Assembly: GCA_017882785.1 (NCBI GenBank)
Contig: JADGOV010000023.1
Span: 1 to 34,194 of the forward strand
DNA: 34,194 bases
From: Frankiaceae bacterium
Lineage (GTDB): Bacteria; Actinomycetota; Actinomycetes; JADGOV01
Reading direction: 5' to 3'
Below, in pieces: positions 31,382 through 34,194 of the stretch. The position numbers and the translations under genes are program-made. Position 1 is the first letter of the stretch; every line of letters starts with the position of its first letter. Below the pieces are notes generated by a model. The model did no database searches and had not been told where the DNA came from. It saw nothing but the letters and a program-made list of their open reading frames with translations.

Positions 31382-32377
31382 CTAGGAGCCTTCCGCCAGC
31401 CACCGGCGGAGCCGCAGCAGCCCCTCCTCGATGCTGACGGCCGGGTCATAGCCAAGGTCGCGGCGGGCGGCCGTGATGTCGAACCAGTGCGTGGTGGCCA
31501 GTTGGCGGGCCAGGAACCGGGTCATCGGCGGCTCGTCCTCCCGGCGGAGGAGACCGTAGGCACCCTCCACCAGCGTCCCGACCGCGAAGGCCACCGGAAA
31601 GGGCACTGTCGCCGTCACCGGGGGGAGGTCGGCGGCGGCGAGGATGGCATTGGTCAGCTCGGCGATCGAACGGGGGTCGCCCTGGGAGATGAAGTAGGCC
31701 CGGCCCGCGCCCCGGCCCTGAGCCAGCGCAGCCGCCGCCAACAGGTGCGCGTCGACCGCATTGTCGATGTAGGTGCTGTCGACCAGGGCGCGGCCGTCGC
31801 CGACGAACCGCAGCTGCCCGCGACGGGCCCGGTCGAGGATCTTGGCGGTGAGTTGGGTGTCCCCCGGTCCCCAGATCAGGTGCGGGCGCAGGGCAACCGT
31901 GGCCAGGTCCGCGTCGTTGGCGCCTAGGACGTCGCGTTCGGCCAGCGCCTTCGTCGCCGGGTAGGGCGCCGAGAACCGGGTGGCATAGGGCAGCCGCTCG
32001 TCCCCACCGGCCAGGTCACCGCCGGCGTGCACGACGGCGGGCGTCGAGGTGTGCACGAGTCGGCCGACGCCGGCGTCCCGGCAGGCGCGGATCACGTTGC
32101 GGGTGCCGATCACGTTGGCGGTCCGGAACTGGGCCGGCCGGCCCGCGATGCCGGCCCGGGCGGCCACGTGGAAGACCACGTCCGCGCCGGCCACCGCCTG
32201 TCGAACGGCGTCGGCATCAGCCAGGTCGCCACGGTAGGCTGAGATGCCCAACGCCTCCAGTTCGGGGTAGCGGCCCCGGTTGAACGTGCGGACCGCGTCG
32301 CCGCGGGCCACCAGGCGACGGAGGAGGGCGCCGCCGAGGAAGCCGCCGCCGCCGGTGACCAGTGCCGTCGTGCTCAT
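31382..32377 (-). CDS. oleD: 2-alkyl-3-oxoalkanoate reductase, OleD-like
   Basis: A 331-residue extended short-chain dehydrogenase. The NADP motif is VTGGGGFLGGALLRRL (about 7-22), the active-site Tyr-Lys pair is in YPATKALAE (Tyr about 139, Lys 143), and HTSTPAVVHAG precedes it. HLIWGPGDTQL, FVGDGRALVDSTYIDN and ARRDLGYDPAVSIEEGL are typical of the 3-beta-hydroxysteroid dehydrogenase/OleD branch. In olefin synthesis OleD reduces the OleA condensation product to a 2-alkyl-3-hydroxy acid. The ATG overlaps the oleC stop by 4 nt (32374-32377), which with the oleB/oleC context raises the call above a generic reductase. Confidence 0.88.
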   Translation of the reverse strand: MSTTALVTGGGGFLGGALLRRLVARGDAVRTFNRGRYPELEALGISAYRGDLADADAVRQAVAGADVVFHVAARAGIAGRPAQFRTANVIGTRNVIRACRDAGVGRLVHTSTPAVVHAGGDLAGGDERLPYATRFSAPYPATKALAERDVLGANDADLATVALRPHLIWGPGDTQLTAKILDRARRGQLRFVGDGRALVDSTYIDNAVDAHLLAAAALAQGRGAGRAYFISQGDPRSIAELTNAILAAADLPPVTATVPFPVAFAVGTLVEGAYGLLRREDEPPMTRFLARQLATTHWFDITAARRDLGYDPAVSIEEGLLRLRRWLAEGS

Positions 32378-34002
32378 CGCAGCCGGCGGGTCGCCCAGCG
32401 GGCCACCGCGGCACGGTCGATCTTCGAGTTGTGCCGGATGTCGACGGGGAAGTCCTTCCGGTACAGCACCGCGTCGACCCCAGCGGTCGCCGAGTGGGCC
32501 GCGGTGCGGGCCAACACCTCCGCGGTCAACTCGGGCGATGGTCGGTGGCCGGGCTCGAGTTGGACACAGATGACCGGCCGCTGGGAGCCGGGCTCACCGA
32601 CGCCGACCAACGCGGCTCGGCGGATCGCCGGGTGCGCGGTGACGATCTCCTCGGCGGGTGAGGTGTAGAGCGTGCAGGAGGGTGTCTGGACCCGCTGCGT
32701 CTTGCGGCCGCAGAACCACAGCCGCCCCTCGTCGTCGAGGTAGCCCAGGTCGCCCATCCGATGCCCGGTCACCCCGTCCCAGTCGAGCTTCGCGGCCGCG
32801 GTCGCCACCAGCCGGTCGGCATAGGTCGTCGTGACGTTGGGACCACGCACGACGATCTCACCGACCTCACCGGGCTGCACTCTCTCGGCGAGACTGGCCA
32901 GCGGCTCGTCGGTAATCGGGATGATGGCCACATCCACCCCCGGTACCGGGCGACCGACGCAGACGCCGGGCTCGCTGATGCCCTGCAGCTCCCGGCCGAT
33001 GGAGGTCACCGGCAGTGCCTCGGTGGCTCCGTACGGGGTGCAGACCTCGGCATCTGGCGGCAGCATGTCGAGTATCCGGCGCTGCACCTGCGATGGCACG
33101 GGCGCGCCGGCGGAGATCACCCGACGCAGCGGAGCCAGACGCCGGCCGGTGCGGGCGCCCCAGCGCCCGACAGTGTCCAGCAGCGCCGGTGAGCCGAACA
33201 GCACCGAGGCGCCGAAGGTGGTGACCGCGTCGGCCAACCGCTCCGGGTTGATCCGGGCGGGTCGGGTGGGATCCATCCGCGGGATCACCGTGGTCAGTCC
33301 GAGCAACGGGCCGAGCAGGGCGAACGGGGGAAACGTGGCTACGCTCACCTCGCCCGGCACGACGGCGTAGAGCATCCGCAACAGCGCCACCTGGGCGAGG
33401 AAGTTGCTGTGCCGGTACTCGACTCCCTTCGGGACCCCCGTGCTGCCGCTGGTGAAGGCGATCGCCGCGACGGCCTGGTCCTCGACCGGCAGTGGTGCGA
33501 AGGGCAACCGGGCCGCCCCGGCCCGTTCGACCGCCCGCAGCGTCCGGCCACCTCCCGGCGTCCGCGGTCCGACGGTGACGAGCAACCGGGCGCTCGGGCA
33601 CCAGCGCAGCGCCCGGCGCGCGGTATGCGCCCGCGGCACCGCGACGAACGCCATGGGCGCGGCCTCGCGTAGACACACCCGCAGGTTGGTCGCCCCGATG
33701 CCCGGATCGATGAGCACCGGCACGGCCCCGGTCTTGAGCAGCGCGTACGCGACCGCGAAGAAGTCCGCACCCGGCGGCACCAGCATCGCCGCCCGATGTC
33801 CCGGGCGCAGCCCCATCGCCGCCAGTCCGGCCGCCAGCGCGTCGCTACGCCGGGACAACTCGGCGTAGGAAACCGCCCGGAAACCGCCCCGGCCGCTGCG
33901 GTGCCGGCGCCCCGCGGGCAGCAGCAGGGCAGGGGAGTGCGGCCGTGACCGCGCGTGCTCGGCGAAAGCGGTCAGCACCGTGTCCGGCGCCGCCATGCTC
34001 AC
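32374..34002 (-). CDS. oleC: Olefin beta-lactone synthetase, OleC-like
   Basis: A 542-residue ANL-superfamily enzyme. The P-loop is AFTSGSTGVPKGVEYRH (about 182-198), the ATP motif is YGATEALPVTSIG, and GRLWFCGRKTQRVQT covers the hinge. The C-terminus has FPVDIRHNSKI (Lys about 527), the OleC signature that replaces the usual acyl-CoA ligase ending. OleC uses ATP to close a 2-alkyl-3-hydroxy acid into a beta-lactone. The start is ambiguous: the GTG at 34000-34002 lies in the first 11-bp repeat, while the ATG at 33994-33996 is two codons in. The GTG is given because it overlaps an upstream TGA. Confidence 0.9.
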   Translation of the reverse strand: MSMAAPDTVLTAFAEHARSRPHSPALLLPAGRRHRSGRGGFRAVSYAELSRRSDALAAGLAAMGLRPGHRAAMLVPPGADFFAVAYALLKTGAVPVLIDPGIGATNLRVCLREAAPMAFVAVPRAHTARRALRWCPSARLLVTVGPRTPGGGRTLRAVERAGAARLPFAPLPVEDQAVAAIAFTSGSTGVPKGVEYRHSNFLAQVALLRMLYAVVPGEVSVATFPPFALLGPLLGLTTVIPRMDPTRPARINPERLADAVTTFGASVLFGSPALLDTVGRWGARTGRRLAPLRRVISAGAPVPSQVQRRILDMLPPDAEVCTPYGATEALPVTSIGRELQGISEPGVCVGRPVPGVDVAIIPITDEPLASLAERVQPGEVGEIVVRGPNVTTTYADRLVATAAAKLDWDGVTGHRMGDLGYLDDEGRLWFCGRKTQRVQTPSCTLYTSPAEEIVTAHPAIRRAALVGVGEPGSQRPVICVQLEPGHRPSPELTAEVLARTAAHSATAGVDAVLYRKDFPVDIRHNSKIDRAAVARWATRRLR

Positions 34003-34040
34003 TCTTGGCTCACTCTTGGCTCACTCTTGGCTCACTCTTT
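33997..34040 (-). repeat. Four 11-bp tandem repeats at the oleB-oleC junction
   Basis: Four units of GCTCACTCTTG on the plus strand (33997-34007, 34008-34018, 34019-34029, 34030-34040; the last ends in T). On the coding strand each reads CAAGAGTGAGC and provides an AAGAG stretch and a GTG. Each GTG opens the mini-ORF M-S-Q-E-stop, whose TGA overlaps the next unit's GTG. The final GTG is the proposed oleC start. A diverged unit at 34041-34047 contains the oleB stop. Confidence 0.95.
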
Positions 34041-34043
34041 GAC

Positions 34044-34194
34044 TCACCGGTTGGCGGCGCCGCTGACCGCTGTCCCGCCGACGGAGCCGTCGGGCGCGGC
34101 ACCGGCGAGGAAGTCGAGCACCAGCGGCACGATCGCGGCAGCAGCGTCCTCGAGCACGTAATGCCCGGCCTCGGGAAAGCGGTGGACCTCCGCC
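34044..34194 (-). CDS. oleB: Beta-lactone decarboxylase, OleB-like, C-terminal fragment
   Basis: The last 50 or so codons of an alpha/beta hydrolase; the gene runs off the right edge. The visible sequence is AEVHRFPEAGHYVLEDAAAA followed by IVPLVLDFLAG and a short tail ending GAANR. The His in EAGHYVLEDA is the catalytic base position of haloalkane-dehalogenase-like hydrolases, the family of OleB, which decarboxylates the beta-lactone to a cis-olefin. The OleB assignment rests on this motif together with the adjoining oleC and oleD. Its stop (TGA, 34044-34046) is overlapped by a GTG, giving GTGA. Confidence 0.8.
   Translation of the reverse strand, partial: AEVHRFPEAGHYVLEDAAAAIVPLVLDFLAGAAPDGSVGGTAVSGAANR

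Noticed and set aside
33997-34040. The 11-bp tandem repeat as a replication-origin iteron array
   Set aside because: It sits exactly between two coupled ole genes, matches the stop/start junction sequence, and no replication gene or AT-rich region is near.

Overview
The window is chromosomal DNA from a high-GC actinomycete-type bacterium. G/C is strongly favoured at third codon positions, GTG starts are frequent, many start codons sit 5-8 nt behind a TAnnnT -10 box (a leaderless pattern), and several families typical of Actinomycetota are present: an AceE-type pyruvate dehydrogenase E1, a ferrochelatase with cysteines placed for a 2Fe-2S cluster, DUF3097 and a GAP/Sap-type membrane protein. 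Genus cannot be decided from the sequence. No tRNA, rRNA, CRISPR array, transposase or prophage gene was seen.

Layout. 1-2427 (minus): the 5' end of aceE, a serine beta-lactamase-like hydrolase, an NTF2/SnoaL-like protein and an alpha/beta hydrolase. 2587-5889: ferrochelatase (+), a 39-codon ORF with a strong ribosome binding site (+), an acyl-CoA synthetase (-) and a 76-residue helical protein (+). 6070-9854: an aldose-1-epimerase-like protein (-) diverges from a translationally coupled three-gene proton-translocating transhydrogenase operon, pntAA-pntAB-pntB (+). 9958-14632: glpD (-), a badly decayed GH42 beta-galactosidase pseudogene (-) and the divergent intact galE (+). 14643-22657: DUF3097 (+), a PYROXD2/phytoene-desaturase-like FAD protein (-), a CapA-like lipoprotein (-), a NUDIX hydrolase (+), a coupled amidohydrolase-NUDIX-nucleotidyltransferase operon (-) and a Gfo/Idh/MocA oxidoreductase (+). 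22654-27880: a possible acid-stress neighbourhood, with a three-repeat membrane protein, a small membrane protein, glutamate decarboxylase and a DedA/VTT membrane protein (all -), facing a ClC-type channel/antiporter (+). 27890-30307: a permuted papain-like (YiiX-type) protein and three small membrane proteins. 30387-34194 (minus): the end of oleB, then oleC, oleD and an S33-type hydrolase, i.e. the beta-lactone route to long-chain olefins.

The most unusual signals are non-coding. (1) A roughly 95-nt element made of three copies of CGCCGATCATGCTC arranged forward-forward-reverse occurs three times. Each copy lies in a gap between converging genes, and one copy is inverted relative to the others. 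This looks like a dispersed repeat acting as, or parasitising, bidirectional terminators. (2) The oleB-oleC junction carries four 11-bp tandem repeats. Each places a GTG over the TGA of a four-codon mini-ORF, so the overlapping stop/start (GTGA) signal has been multiplied between the two genes. (3) Several genes share the TAnnnT-N5-8-start arrangement expected of leaderless transcripts.
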